DNA of 64,000 nucleotides, from NCBI RefSeq assembly GCF_033100095.1, contig NZ_CP136921.1, forward strand, positions 32,501 through 96,500. The letters run 5' to 3'. Source of the DNA: Diaphorobacter limosus (GTDB taxonomy: Bacteria > Pseudomonadota > Gammaproteobacteria > Burkholderiales > Burkholderiaceae_C). The position numbers and the translations under genes are program-made. The notes under the pieces are model-generated. The model saw only the letters and a program-made list of their open reading frames with translations. It was not told the origin of the DNA and did not search any database. This document shows, in pieces, positions 10,873-21,383 of this stretch; the stretch's first letter is position 1; every line of letters starts with the position of its first letter.

Positions 10873-11376
10873 ATGAAACACTGCCTGTTCGCCCTGACCG
10901 TCATTGCCGCCATGCTGCAGCCTGCCTGGGCGCAGGATCGCATCTACCGTTGCGGCAACGAGTACACCAACAACGCCGCCCAGGCCAAGGAGCGCGGCTG
11001 CAAGCTGGTCGAGGGCGGCAACGTCACGGTGGTCGAGGGCACGCGCCCCGCAGCCGCTCCCGCGGGTGGTGCAGCCGCACCATCGGCCAGCAAGGCCGCA
11101 GCCTCGCCCCCGAATGCACCCCGCGTCGCGGCGACCGAACAGCGCGCTCGCGACGCCGATGCGCGCGCCATTCTGCAGGATGAGCTGCGCAAGGCCGAAA
11201 GCCGCCTGGCCGATCTGCGCAAGGAGTACAACGACGGCGCGCCGCAGCGCTCGGCCCTGGAACTGCGCAACCCGCAGGGTTATATCGAGCGCACCGCCGA
11301 GCTCAAGGCTGCCGTCACCCGCGCCGAGGCCGATGTGGCCGGCATCAAGCGCGAACTGGGGCGTCTGGGAAATTAA
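10873..11376 (+). CDS. exported DUF4124-like protein
   Basis: A 167-aa protein with a clear signal peptide (MKHCLFALTVIAAMLQPAWA-Q). The segment IYRCGNEYTNNAAQAKERGCKL, with two cysteines, looks like a DUF4124 module. It is followed by an Ala/Pro-rich linker and a C-terminal alpha-helical, charged region (about 100-160) that may form a coiled coil. Periplasmic location is predicted. It lies between glnA and ntrB in the same direction and in the same frame as ntrB, 80 bases before it. The function is unknown. Confidence 0.65.
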   Translation: MKHCLFALTVIAAMLQPAWAQDRIYRCGNEYTNNAAQAKERGCKLVEGGNVTVVEGTRPAAAPAGGAAAPSASKAAASPPNAPRVAATEQRARDADARAILQDELRKAESRLADLRKEYNDGAPQRSALELRNPQGYIERTAELKAAVTRAEADVAGIKRELGRLGN

Positions 11377-11457
11377 GCGCCCAGGGGCACCGTCATTCCA
11401 GCGCCACCCGCACCACCGCGCTACCAGGCGCTGGATCTGCTGTCCACGCTCGTAGCC

Positions 11458-12462
11458 GTGCTGGATGCGCAGGGCAGGGTGCTGTATGTGAATGCCGCCC
11501 TGGAAAACGCCCTGGGCCTGTCGCGCCGGATGCTGCTGGGTGCTGACTTTGCTGCGCTGTTTGGCGACCCGGCCACCGTGCAGACCGCCCTGGCCGCGGT
11601 GCGCGCCCAGGACTATGCCCAGATGCGCTGCGAGGCCGCGTTGCGTCGCCCGCAGCAAGAACCCTTGCCGGTGCATGCGCATATCGCCCCGGCCGAACAC
11701 GCTGGAGAACAGGTGGTCGAGCTGTGGCCGCTTCTGGCCCAGGCGCACCAGGACAGGGAGGAGCGCCTGCTGGAGCAGGCCCAGGCCAACAAAGAGCTGA
11801 TACGCAACCTGGCGCATGAGATCAAGAACCCGCTGGGCGGCATACGCGGCGCGGCCCAGTTGCTGCAGCTGGAGCTGGCCAGCCCGGAGCTTGCCGAATA
11901 CACCCAGGTCATCATCCACGAGGCCGATCGGCTGCAGCATCTGGTGGACAGGCTGCTGGCACCGCACCGCCAGCCGCGCCTGGTGGGCGATGTGAATATC
12001 CACGAGGTCTGCGAGCATGTCTGCCGCCTGGTGCTGGCCGAGCACCCGCGCGGCCTGGTGATCCAGCGCGACTACGACACCTCCATCCCCGAGTTCCGCG
12101 GCGACCGCGCGCAGCTCGTCCAGGCGCTGCTGAACATCGTGCAGAACGCCGCCCAGGCGCTGGGCGAACGCATGGCCGCTGGCGATGCGCAGATCACGCT
12201 GCGCACGCGCGTGGCGCGGCAGGTCACCCTGGGGCGCCAGCGGCACAGGCTGGCATTGGAATTGCATGTCATCGACAACGGCCCGGGCGTGCCCGAGGCC
12301 ATCAAGGAGCGCATCTTTTATCCCCTGGTGACCGGCCGGGGTGGCGGTTCGGGCCTGGGCCTGCCGCTGGCGCAGGCCTTTGTGCAGCACCACCAGGGCA
12401 TGATCGACTGCGAGAGCCGGCCGGGTTGTACGGACTTTCGCATCCTCATTCCATTGCCATGA
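11458..12462 (+). CDS. glnL: nitrogen regulation sensor kinase NtrB
   Basis: The cytoplasmic histidine kinase phosphorylates NtrC under nitrogen limitation and dephosphorylates it when PII signals sufficiency. A PAS domain (about 1-90) precedes the H-box NLAHEIKNPLGGIRG with phospho-acceptor His120 (numbered from GTG 11458), an N-box DRAQLVQALLNIVQNAAQA, and the ATP lid GRGGGSGLGL. The 334 aa from GTG 11458 lack the beginning of the PAS domain. In-frame coding continues upstream (reads LDLLSTLVAV) to the stop at 11374, with only ATT (11395) or CTG codons as starts, so the true N-terminus is probably about 9-21 residues longer. It is followed by ntrC after 22 bases. Confidence 0.92.
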   Translation: MLDAQGRVLYVNAALENALGLSRRMLLGADFAALFGDPATVQTALAAVRAQDYAQMRCEAALRRPQQEPLPVHAHIAPAEHAGEQVVELWPLLAQAHQDREERLLEQAQANKELIRNLAHEIKNPLGGIRGAAQLLQLELASPELAEYTQVIIHEADRLQHLVDRLLAPHRQPRLVGDVNIHEVCEHVCRLVLAEHPRGLVIQRDYDTSIPEFRGDRAQLVQALLNIVQNAAQALGERMAAGDAQITLRTRVARQVTLGRQRHRLALELHVIDNGPGVPEAIKERIFYPLVTGRGGGSGLGLPLAQAFVQHHQGMIDCESRPGCTDFRILIPLP

Positions 12463-12484
12463 TTAGTCATAGAGAACTACACGC

Positions 12485-13927
<1,443 letters not shown>

Positions 13928-13999
13928 AAATGGTTGTAGCGCCCTATTGGTGGGCGTCAACAGCTATATAAAATGTAGTGATTGGTGCCCTGTTCTGCT

Positions 14000-14776
14000 T
14001 CAGCCCAGCGTGGCTACCACGGGCGCATGGTCGCTCGGTTGGGGGTTCTTGCGCGGCGCGCGGTCCACATGGCAGGCGGTCACACCGGCGCGCAGGGCCT
14101 GGCTGACCAGGATATGGTCGATGCGCAGGCCGCGGTTCTTCTGAAAGCCCAGCATGCGGTAGTCCCACCATGAGTAGCTCTTCTCGGGCTGCTCGAACAG
14201 GCGGAAGGCATCCGTCAGGCCCAGGTCCAGCAGCCGCTGGAAATGCGCGCGTTCCTCCACCGTGTGGTGAATCGTGTCCTTCAGGCCCACCGGGTCGTAG
14301 GAGTCGCGATCCTCGGGCGCGATGTTGAAGTCGCCCACCAGCGCCAGGCGCGGGTGCGCTGCCAGCTCGTCGCGCAGCCAGTCCTGCAGCGCGGCCAGCC
14401 ACTCAAGCTTGTAGGCAAACTTGTCCGTGCCCGGCGCCTGTCCGTTGACGAAGTAACAGTTGACCAGGCGCAGCGGGCCATCTGCGGTATCCAGCGTGGC
14501 GGCGATGACACGCGCCTGCTCGTCGCCAAACCCGGGGATGTTGCGCACCACGCCGCGCGCCGGCGTGCGGCTGACGATGGCCACGCCGTTGTAGGTCTTC
14601 TGGCCAAAGCAGACGGCGTGGTAGCCGGCGGCCTCGAAGGCGTCGTGCGGAAACTTATCGTCCACCAGCTTGAGCTCCTGCAGGCCCAGGGCATCGACGG
14701 GGTTGGCGGCCAGCCAGGCCAGCACCTGGGGCAGGCGCACGGATAGGGAGTTGACGTTCCAGGTGGCGATTTGCAT
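14000..14776 (-). CDS. xth: exodeoxyribonuclease III
   Basis: A 258-aa endonuclease/exonuclease/phosphatase-fold enzyme of base excision repair (AP endonuclease, 3' exonuclease). Motifs seen are MQIATWNVNSLSVR at the start, LQELKL with the catalytic Glu, YNGVAI, GDFNIAPEDRD, and the terminal SDHAPV with catalytic His. The start at 14776 (MQIATWN) is the family start; an earlier in-frame ATG adds 18 non-conserved residues. It lies convergent to ntrC with 72 bases between and is the last gene of a minus-strand run after the DsrE gene (110-base gap). Confidence 0.93.
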   Translation of the reverse strand: MQIATWNVNSLSVRLPQVLAWLAANPVDALGLQELKLVDDKFPHDAFEAAGYHAVCFGQKTYNGVAIVSRTPARGVVRNIPGFGDEQARVIAATLDTADGPLRLVNCYFVNGQAPGTDKFAYKLEWLAALQDWLRDELAAHPRLALVGDFNIAPEDRDSYDPVGLKDTIHHTVEERAHFQRLLDLGLTDAFRLFEQPEKSYSWWDYRMLGFQKNRGLRIDHILVSQALRAGVTACHVDRAPRKNPQPSDHAPVVATLG

Positions 14777-14886
14777 GGTTCTTGAGAGCAGTGGCTGTGG
14801 GGCCGGGGCTTCAGAACCATCTGGCGGCATGCGTGGTGCATGCCGGGCCCCTGGCGCGGGGCCCGATTATGGGCGATGCACGATGC

Positions 14887-15261
14887 TCAGGTGATTTGCA
14901 ACGATCCCTTGGCGTTCATCAGCAGGTCGATGACTTCGGGCGCGGTGATGATGGCAAAGCGCGGATCCATTTGCTCGGCGGTAAAGCCGTTGTGGATCAT
15001 GCACGAGCTACAGATGGCCACGCGCCCGCCCAGCGCTAGGTATTTGTGCAGCAGCTGCTGCACGGGCTCGAAGGGCTTGCCCACGTCCATGCCCTGGGTG
15101 GCGTCGGGAACGCCCAACTCCACGGCCTCGACCATCAGGATGACGGTGGCGCTGTGGCCCTTGAGGGCGGCGTTCAGCGCCATGGTGAAGGTCACGGTGA
15201 CCTTGGCGGGGTTGCTCTTGCCATCAAAAACGGTGGCCACGTAGTCGGTTGTCTGCACCAT
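14887..15261 (-). CDS. DsrE-family protein
   Basis: A 124-aa single-domain protein of the DsrE/YchN fold. The region TVTFTMALNAALKGHSATVILMVEAV is the typical first half, and a CSSC pair sits in ICSSCMIHNGF where other DsrE proteins carry reactive cysteines. Relatives bind or transfer sulfane sulfur. Context supports a sulfur role: it is third in an operon with a sulfide:quinone oxidoreductase-like enzyme and a small membrane protein (36-base gap). A sulfur-carrier function is inferred. Confidence 0.72.
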   Translation of the reverse strand: MVQTTDYVATVFDGKSNPAKVTVTFTMALNAALKGHSATVILMVEAVELGVPDATQGMDVGKPFEPVQQLLHKYLALGGRVAICSSCMIHNGFTAEQMDPRFAIITAPEVIDLLMNAKGSLQIT

Positions 15262-15297
15262 GGGTAGTTCCTTGATGTGGAGGAAAGTGGGGGTATT

Positions 15298-15654
15298 TCA
15301 GCCCGCTTGCTTGCGGCTGCGCCTGCACCAGCCGAGGGTGGTGTAGGTGACGATGGTCGCACCAATGGCACCCAGCGCAAACACCAGGGTGATCAGTATC
15401 CAGTCGGCCGGCCCTGCGGCGTCGGTAAAGCCCGAGGACGACACCTTGGCCATCAGCACCAGGGCCAGGGCGCCGCCTGCCAGGCCCAGCAGCTGCGCGA
15501 ACACCAGCCGCCGCGGCGCAATGCCGCGCTGGCGCAGCAGCAGCCAGATGAAGGCCGCCGTGGTCAACGCGGCCAGGCCCAGCAGCACCCACAGCCAGGG
15601 GCCGAGCATCTCCTGGAACACGGCCAGGAACACCAGGGGATCGAGTTCTTTCAT
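15298..15654 (-). CDS. small membrane protein between SQR-like and DsrE genes
   Basis: A 118-aa protein with three predicted membrane helices (about 15-38, 48-66, 80-105) and a basic C-terminus (WCRRSRKQ). It starts 13 bases after the SQR-like gene and precedes the DsrE gene, so it is almost certainly in that operon. It may belong to a small domain of unknown function (possibly DUF5368), which I cannot confirm. A membrane anchor or quinone-side partner for sulfide oxidation is only a guess from context. Confidence 0.55.
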   Translation of the reverse strand: MKELDPLVFLAVFQEMLGPWLWVLLGLAALTTAAFIWLLLRQRGIAPRRLVFAQLLGLAGGALALVLMAKVSSSGFTDAAGPADWILITLVFALGAIGATIVTYTTLGWCRRSRKQAG

Positions 15655-15667
15655 GGTGACGCTCCTT

Positions 15668-16990
15668 TCAGGCGCGGCCGCGCAGCATGCTGATATAGGT
15701 GGGCTTGAGGGCCATGGTCTTCATCACCCAGCTCACCCACAGCTCTTCCAGCGGCGCAATGGCGCCGGGGAATGACGGCACCAAGTTGTTCTGGTAGTCA
15801 AACTCGACCAGCATGGCCCGACCCAGCCGCGTGATCAGCGGGCAGGAGGTGTAGCCGGTGTACAGGGCATTCGAGGTCTTGCCGGCAATCTCGGCCACCA
15901 GATGATCCAGCGCCACCGGCACCTGCCACTTCACGCTGGCGGCGGTCTTGCCCTTGGGTACACCGGCAATGTCGCCCACGCCGAACACGTTGGCGTAACG
16001 CAGATGGCGCAGCGTGCCCTTGTCCACCTCCAGCCAGCCCTCTGCCGCCCAGGCCTTGTTCTTGTCGGCCGTCCAGGGCAGGGGGCTGCTACGCACGGCC
16101 TCGGGCGCGCGCATGGGCGGGATGACGTGGATGAAGTCATAGGGCTGCTCCTCGCTGCCCTCGGCCGTCTTGAAGGTGGCTAGGCGCCGGCCCGGGTCTA
16201 TGGACTGGAGCACGCGCCCGTAGTTCACCTGTATGCCGCGCTCCTGGTAGAGCATGCGCACCTTCTCGGAGACGATGGGCACGCTGAAGAGTGCGTTGTT
16301 GTTCGAGTTATAGACCAGCTCGGCCTTGCCGCGGTTGCCGCGTCGCGTCAGGTGATCCTCGGTGATGAAGGTGTATTTGAGCGGTGCTCCCGCGCATTTC
16401 ATCTCGGTGGCCGGGCGCAGGAACACGCCGCGCCCGCCCTGGTCGGCAAAGGCCGACATCGCCTGCCAGGTGGCCTCGGCCGCTGCCGGGCTGTGGTAGA
16501 TGCTGCCAATGCCGTGCTTGCCGATCAGCGCCGGGCTCATGCCCTCGATCAGGCCGTACTCTAGCGTCAGGCCCACGGCGACGATCAGAAAGTCGTAGGC
16601 GATGGCCTGCCCGCTCTCGGTCACCACGCGGTTGCCATCGGGGTCGAACTCGGCTACGCGCTCGGTCAGCAGCTCCACGCCTGGTGGCAGATAGTCCGCG
16701 GTGCTGGAGGTGACATAGGTGGCCGGCTTGATGCCCCCACCCACCAGGGTGAAGCCCGGTTGGTAGAAATGCTCGCGACGCGCGTCGATCAGGGTGATGG
16801 GCGCGCCCTGTAGCAGCGCCGCCAGGCGCGATGCAGCGGCCAGTCCCGCCGCGCCCGCACCCGCGATCACGATGCGTGCCTGGGTTTTGTGTGGCTGCTG
16901 GGCCTGGGCGGCGGGGCTGGCCAGCGTGGCGGCGGCGCTGGCGGCACCCAGTGCCAGCAGCTGGCGGCGTTGCAGGGATGGCAGTGGCAT
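15668..16990 (-). CDS. Tat-exported sulfide:quinone oxidoreductase-like flavoprotein
   Basis: The 440-aa protein has a twin-arginine leader (QRRQLLALGAASAAATL, about 7-30) and a two-dinucleotide-domain flavoprotein fold. The FAD-binding start is RIVIAGAGAAGLAAASRL, and GVGDIAGVPKGKTAASV is the second FAD site. Two cysteines sit where SQR and flavocytochrome c sulfide dehydrogenases carry redox cysteines: EMKCAGAPLK and TSCPLIT. The likely role is periplasmic oxidation of sulfide to sulfane sulfur with electrons going to quinone. A GGAGG site stands 9 bases before the ATG, and a palindromic operator overlaps the promoter region (17008-17021). Subtype assignment is inferred. Confidence 0.8.
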   Translation of the reverse strand: MPLPSLQRRQLLALGAASAAATLASPAAQAQQPHKTQARIVIAGAGAAGLAAASRLAALLQGAPITLIDARREHFYQPGFTLVGGGIKPATYVTSSTADYLPPGVELLTERVAEFDPDGNRVVTESGQAIAYDFLIVAVGLTLEYGLIEGMSPALIGKHGIGSIYHSPAAAEATWQAMSAFADQGGRGVFLRPATEMKCAGAPLKYTFITEDHLTRRGNRGKAELVYNSNNNALFSVPIVSEKVRMLYQERGIQVNYGRVLQSIDPGRRLATFKTAEGSEEQPYDFIHVIPPMRAPEAVRSSPLPWTADKNKAWAAEGWLEVDKGTLRHLRYANVFGVGDIAGVPKGKTAASVKWQVPVALDHLVAEIAGKTSNALYTGYTSCPLITRLGRAMLVEFDYQNNLVPSFPGAIAPLEELWVSWVMKTMALKPTYISMLRGRA

Positions 16991-17007
16991 GGCAGTACCT
17001 CCGATGA

Positions 17008-17021
17008 TTCTAAATTTAGAA
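17008..17021. promoter_or_regulatory. 14-bp palindromic operator upstream of SQR-like operon
   Basis: TTCTAAATTTAGAA is a perfect palindrome ending 18 bases before the SQR-like start codon. With flanks it reads ATTC-N8-GAAC on the plus strand, close to the ATTC-N8-GAAT pattern I recall for the sulfide-sensing ArsR-type repressor SqrR. No regulator gene is visible nearby. Binding by a BigR/SqrR-type protein is inferred. Confidence 0.55.
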
Positions 17022-17274
17022 CAATCTAATATTTGTCATGGTAGTGCATTCAGGGAGAAATGGAAACAGGATGTTGGTGATCCGACATCCCCTCGCCGGG
17101 CAGGCCTTTGGCGGGCGCACGAAGTGCCGCCCATGGGCCCTGGATCAAGGCGTGAATTGCCCCAAGCCCGATAATGCTGCCCTTGCCCCGGCCGGCATGG
17201 CCTGGCCCGGGTGCCGTTTTCATCACGATCGCCGCCGCGACCGGCGCTATCCACGGTGCAAGGACCGTCAGACC

Positions 17275-18324
17275 ATGAGTGAGCCCACCATTCCCCTGCG
17301 CCCCGTACCGGGCGCCAAGTTTGTCAGCCCGCAGGGCACGCGCGCCATCAAGGATGGCGTGAAGGTCAGCCCCATCACCCTGGTGCCCGACAAGCATGCC
17401 AAGCCCGAATGGCTGCGCATGAAGCTGCCCTCGGGCGCCAAGTACCAGGAGGTGATGGAGATCGTGAAGAGCCGCCAGCTGTCCACCGTCTGCGCCGAGT
17501 CCAAATGCCCCAACATCTCCGAATGCTGGGGCCGCGGCACGGCCACGCTGATGCTGATGGGCTCGGTGTGCACGCGCGCCTGCAAGTTCTGCTCGGTCAG
17601 CACCGGCAACCCGCAGGGCTGGCTGGACCATGACGAACCCGCCAAGGTGGCCGAGGCCGTTGCGCTGATGGGCCTGAAATACGTGGTGTTGACCTCGGTG
17701 GACCGCGATGACCTGGCTGACGGCGGCGCCGCGCACTACGCGGCCTGCGTGCGTGCCATCCACGAGCGCATGCCCGACACCGCGGTGGAGGCGCTGACGC
17801 CCGACTTCCAGGGCCGCCACGACCTCGTGGCCCAGGTGCTGGACGCGGGCCTGGCCACCTACGCGCAGAACCTGGAGACCGTGGAGCGCCTGACGCACCC
17901 GGTACGCGACGCGCGCGCGGGCTACGCGCAGACGCTCGCCATCCTGAAGTTTGCCAAGGGCCACGCGCCGCAGACCATCACCAAGACCAGCCTGATGCTG
18001 GGCCTGGGCGAGAGCGACGAGGAGATCGAGCGCGCGCTGAACGACATCCGCGCCGCCAACGTGGACGTGGTGACCATGGGCCAGTACATGCGCCCGACCA
18101 AGAACCACCTGCCGGTGCAGCATTACGTGACGCCCGACGAGTTCCAGAAGTACCGCGAGTACGCCCTGGGCCTGGGCTTCGTCGAGGCCGTGGCCGGCCC
18201 CTTCGTGCGCTCCAGCTACCGCGCCGAACGCGTGCTGGAGGGCAACAACCTGGGGCTGGATGCGGTCAACCCCGAGGTGCTGGAAGGCATACGCGACTCG
18301 GCCGGCGCGTCGCTGCGCTGCTAA
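17275..18324 (+). CDS. lipA: lipoyl synthase
   Basis: A 349-aa radical SAM enzyme that inserts two sulfurs into octanoyl-carrier domains to make lipoyl cofactor. The N-terminal auxiliary-cluster motif is [13 protein letters not shown], the radical-SAM motif is CTRACKFC, and a C-terminal RSSYRAE segment completes the family features. The start at 17275 ([10 protein letters not shown]) is chosen because the frame upstream has no family resemblance and AAGGA precedes it. lipB, often adjacent, is not in the preceding 275 bases. Confidence 0.96.
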   Translation: MSEPTIPLRPVPGAKFVSPQGTRAIKDGVKVSPITLVPDKHAKPEWLRMKLPSGAKYQEVMEIVKSRQLSTVCAESKCPNISECWGRGTATLMLMGSVCTRACKFCSVSTGNPQGWLDHDEPAKVAEAVALMGLKYVVLTSVDRDDLADGGAAHYAACVRAIHERMPDTAVEALTPDFQGRHDLVAQVLDAGLATYAQNLETVERLTHPVRDARAGYAQTLAILKFAKGHAPQTITKTSLMLGLGESDEEIERALNDIRAANVDVVTMGQYMRPTKNHLPVQHYVTPDEFQKYREYALGLGFVEAVAGPFVRSSYRAERVLEGNNLGLDAVNPEVLEGIRDSAGASLRC

Positions 18325-18328
18325 GGCG

Positions 18329-18556
18329 CTAACCCCCGGGCTGCCAGGGCGCGGCCTGGGTCAGCAGGGCGGCCAGCCCGGCATCGTCCAGCGCCGCCAG
18401 CTGTTCGGTGGCCTCGGCCAGGTGTTCGGCCGGCATGCTGTGCTGGCGCAGATCGCCCGCAGCGTCGGTGCTGAAGATCAGCAGCACCTGGCCGTAGGAG
18501 GCCTCCAGCAGCGCGGCCTGCCAGTGCTGGCCGTCGGGGGTTTCAAAGCTGCGCAT
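18329..18556 (-). CDS. small conserved-type hypothetical protein
   Basis: A 75-aa acidic protein beginning MRSFETPDGQHWQAALLEASYGQ. There is no signal peptide or membrane segment; the C-terminal half looks helical (AEATEQLAALDDAGLAALL). It starts 13 bases after folA on the same strand and ends 4 bases from the lipA stop (convergent). Function is not recognised. It is supported as a gene by its codon character and tight position. Confidence 0.55.
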   Translation of the reverse strand: MRSFETPDGQHWQAALLEASYGQVLLIFSTDAAGDLRQHSMPAEHLAEATEQLAALDDAGLAALLTQAAPWQPGG

Positions 18557-18569
18557 CGCTCCCCCGTAT

Positions 18570-19064
18570 TCAGCCCTGCCGGCGCAGGGTGACGAAATGG
18601 TATGGCAGGCCGCTGGCCGCCACATGGCTGCTGCGCGCCGACTCCACCCATTCGGGGCCGGGTGTGGGTGCGTGGGCGTCGCCGGCAAAGTCCTGTGCGA
18701 TTTCAGTCATCTCGATGCGCGTGGCCAGCGGCAGGGCCTGGGCGTAGATCTGGGCGCCACCCATGACCCATGCCGTTGGCGTATCAGTTTGCTCTGCAAA
18801 TAATAGTGCTTCGCCCAGACTGGATGCGCGCTGTACGCCGTTTTGATGCCAATCTGGTTGGTGTGTGATGACGATGTTGGTGCGCCCCGGCAACGGGCGA
18901 AAGCGCGCCGGCAGCGAATCCCAGGTCTTGCGCCCCATGATCACCGGGTGGCCCTGGGTGAGCGCCTTGAAATGCGCCAGATCCTCCGGCAGGTGCCAGG
19001 GCATGGTGCCGTTGTGGCCGATCACGCCATTGGCGGCGCGGGCATAGATGAGAGCGATTTCCAT
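18570..19064 (-). CDS. folA: dihydrofolate reductase
   Basis: The 164-aa enzyme regenerates tetrahydrofolate with NADPH. It carries the family start IALIYARAANGVIG, the substrate loop MPWHLPEDLAHFKALT with the catalytic acidic residue, GRKTWDSLP, the cofactor segment RTNIVIT and VMGGAQIYAQAL. It lies 33 bases behind the EF-G paralogue in the same direction. thyA, its partner in thymidylate synthesis, is 6 kb upstream beyond an accessory block. Confidence 0.95.
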   Translation of the reverse strand: MEIALIYARAANGVIGHNGTMPWHLPEDLAHFKALTQGHPVIMGRKTWDSLPARFRPLPGRTNIVITHQPDWHQNGVQRASSLGEALLFAEQTDTPTAWVMGGAQIYAQALPLATRIEMTEIAQDFAGDAHAPTPGPEWVESARSSHVAASGLPYHFVTLRRQG

Positions 19065-19097
19065 GGTGCGGCGAGCATAACGCCGGCGGCACAGCCG

Positions 19098-21146
19098 TCA
19101 TTCCTCCTGCACCTTGTACTGCCCCACCAGCTGTTGCTGCACCGCGGGCGGCACCGCCTCGTAGTGCGACAGGGCGAGCGTGTAGCTGCCCTGGCCGGCG
19201 GTCATGGCGTTCAGCCGGTTCTGGTAGTCGGCCAGCTCGGCCAGGGGCGCTTCGCCAAGGATGGTCAGCTGGCCCTGCCGGTCGCTGTCGGTGCCGCTGA
19301 CGATGCCGCGGCGCGCCGACAGGTCGCCGGTGATGGCGCCCATGGCGCTCTCCGGGGCGCTGACCGAAAGGCGCGCAATCGGCTCCAGCACCACCGCGGC
19401 GGCCTCGCGTATCGCCGCCTGGAAGGCGCGCTTGCCGGCGGTGACAAAGGCCACCTCCTTGCTGTCCACCGCGTGGTGCTTGCCGTCGTAGACGATGACG
19501 CGCAAGTCCTGTACCGGAAAGCCGGCGATCACGCCCTCGCTGAGCGCCTCGCGCACGCCTTTCTCGACCGCCGGCATGAACTGGCCCGGAATCGTGCCGC
19601 CCTTGACCTGGTCCACGAACTCGAAGCCCGCGCCGCGTGCCAAAGGCTCGACGCGCAGATGCACCTCGCCAAACTGGCCGGCGCCGCCGCTCTGCTTCTT
19701 GTGGCGGTATTGCGCCGCGGCGCCGTGGGTGATGGTCTCGCGGTAGGCGATGCGCGGGGCGCGCGTGTCCACGTCGAACTTGTAGACCTCGCGCAGGCGA
19801 TCCAGCAGCACGCGCAGGTGCAGCTCACCCAGTCCGCGGGCTATGGTTTCGTTGGTGGCCGGCACATGCTCGATCAGCAGGCAGGGGTCTTCGGCCACCA
19901 GCTTGTTCATGATCTCCCACATGCGCTGCTCGTCGCCACGGCGCTTGGGAAGCAGGGCGATGCCGTGCACTGGCACGGGGAAGGGGAGGGGTTTCAAATG
20001 GATATGGTCGTCCTCTGCGGCGTCGTGCAGCACGGCGTCGAACTGCAGCTCGTCCACCTTGCCGATGACGCAGATGTCACCCGGCCCGGCGCTGGCCACC
20101 TCGGTCTGGTTCTTGCCCTGGCGCCGGTACAGGTGGCCCACCTTGAACGGTTTGCGCCCGTCGCCCACGTACAGCTGCGTGGCCGGCCCTATCGTGCCCT
20201 GGTGCACGCGCACAAAGCCCAGCTTGCCGACATAAGGGTCAATGCTGACCTTGAACACATGGGCCAGCACATGGGCCGCCGGGTCGGGCCTGGCGTGCAT
20301 CAGCCTGGCGGCGTCGCCCTCGCCGTTCAGAAAGTCGGGCGGATTGCCCTCGCCGGGGTTGGGCAGCAGCCGGGCGATCACGTCCAGCAGCTCGGCCACG
20401 CCCGCGCCCGTGCGCGCCGAGACAAAGCACACCGGGATCAGATGTCCCTCGCGCAGCGCCTGCTCCAGCGGCGCGTGCAGCTCGCTGGCATCCACGTCGC
20501 CGTCGTTCAGGTAGCGATCGACGAAGGCGCCATCCACCTCCACCACCTGCTCGACCAGCGCGCGGTGGGCGTCCGCCAGAGCGCCAAAGTCGCTGTGGCC
20601 GGCGCGGTTGTAGAAGCAGTCCACCACCCGCGTCGCGCCCGCGTCGGGCAGGTTCAAAGGCAGGCATTCCTTGCCAAACGTGGCCTGAATGTCGGCCAGC
20701 AGGGCGGGCAGGTCGGCGCCCTCGGCGTCGATCTTGTTGACGATGATCAGGCGGTCGAGCTGCCGCTGCCCGGCGTACTCCATCATGCGCCGCGCCATGG
20801 GCTCTATGCCCGCGGCGGCGCTGATGACGATGGCCGCGGTCTCCACCGCCTCCAGCGCCGCCAGGCTCTGGCCTATGAAGTCGGGCAGGCCGGGGGTGTC
20901 GATCAAATGGATGCGGCAGCCGCCATGCGCGGCATGCATGAGCGAGGCCTGCAGCGAATGCTGGGTCTTGATCTCCAGCGGGTCATGGTCGCTGACCGTG
21001 CTGCCGCGCTCCACGCTGCCGGCCGCCGTGATGGCGCCGCTGTGCAGCAGCAGGGCCTCGGCCAGGGTGGTCTTGCCGGCCGCCGTGGGGCCGACCAGGG
21101 CCAGGTTGCGGATGGTTTCGATGGATGTGGCGTCGGATGTGGTCAT
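19098..21146 (-). CDS. EF-G paralogue (translation factor GTPase)
   Basis: A 682-aa EF-G-like GTPase. G1 is GPTAAGKTTLAEALLL, G3 is DTPGLPDF and G4 is NKID; EF-G domains II to V follow, with GQFGEVHLRVEP and the domain IV loop in GGTIPGQFMPAVEKG. The P-loop GPTAAGKTT differs from the AHIDAGKTT of canonical EF-G, so this is an EF-G2/FusB-type paralogue of uncertain role rather than the housekeeping factor, which should be beside rpsL/tuf. The start at 21146 (MTTSDATS) is preceded by GAGGAGCAATC. folA follows. Confidence 0.83.
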   Translation of the reverse strand: MTTSDATSIETIRNLALVGPTAAGKTTLAEALLLHSGAITAAGSVERGSTVSDHDPLEIKTQHSLQASLMHAAHGGCRIHLIDTPGLPDFIGQSLAALEAVETAAIVISAAAGIEPMARRMMEYAGQRQLDRLIIVNKIDAEGADLPALLADIQATFGKECLPLNLPDAGATRVVDCFYNRAGHSDFGALADAHRALVEQVVEVDGAFVDRYLNDGDVDASELHAPLEQALREGHLIPVCFVSARTGAGVAELLDVIARLLPNPGEGNPPDFLNGEGDAARLMHARPDPAAHVLAHVFKVSIDPYVGKLGFVRVHQGTIGPATQLYVGDGRKPFKVGHLYRRQGKNQTEVASAGPGDICVIGKVDELQFDAVLHDAAEDDHIHLKPLPFPVPVHGIALLPKRRGDEQRMWEIMNKLVAEDPCLLIEHVPATNETIARGLGELHLRVLLDRLREVYKFDVDTRAPRIAYRETITHGAAAQYRHKKQSGGAGQFGEVHLRVEPLARGAGFEFVDQVKGGTIPGQFMPAVEKGVREALSEGVIAGFPVQDLRVIVYDGKHHAVDSKEVAFVTAGKRAFQAAIREAAAVVLEPIARLSVSAPESAMGAITGDLSARRGIVSGTDSDRQGQLTILGEAPLAELADYQNRLNAMTAGQGSYTLALSHYEAVPPAVQQQLVGQYKVQEE

Positions 21147-21383
21147 CGTTGATTGCTCCTCGAAGGGGGCAGCTTCGCAGGTAGTTTCAAGGATGTCTAC
21201 TGGGGGCGGGGCACCCAAGCCCCTGAAGACGGTCTATGGGGCACGGCCCGCAACCGAAGAGAGATTTCTGTTGCGGTTTCGGGCTTCTGTTATCTTGCTT
21301 TGACTGGCTTGTTGCACCCGCTGAATTGCCAGCGTTGATGGACGGAAGTGAAAATGCTTCCAGGCTTGAGCAGAAACGAAAGG

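Noticed and set aside
11431..11439. CTG codons as the definite ntrB start
   Set aside because: They are possible but have no clear ribosome site; they were left as alternatives only.
18785..18830. AGCGCTT-like repeat trace inside folA
   Set aside because: The similarity is short and the region encodes a normal DHFR loop; it is not convincing as a repeat copy.
18843..21152. Plus-strand open frame of about 770 codons opposite the EF-G paralogue
   Set aside because: It is a shadow of the EF-G gene; the translation has no recognisable motif, while the minus strand shows all GTPase motifs.
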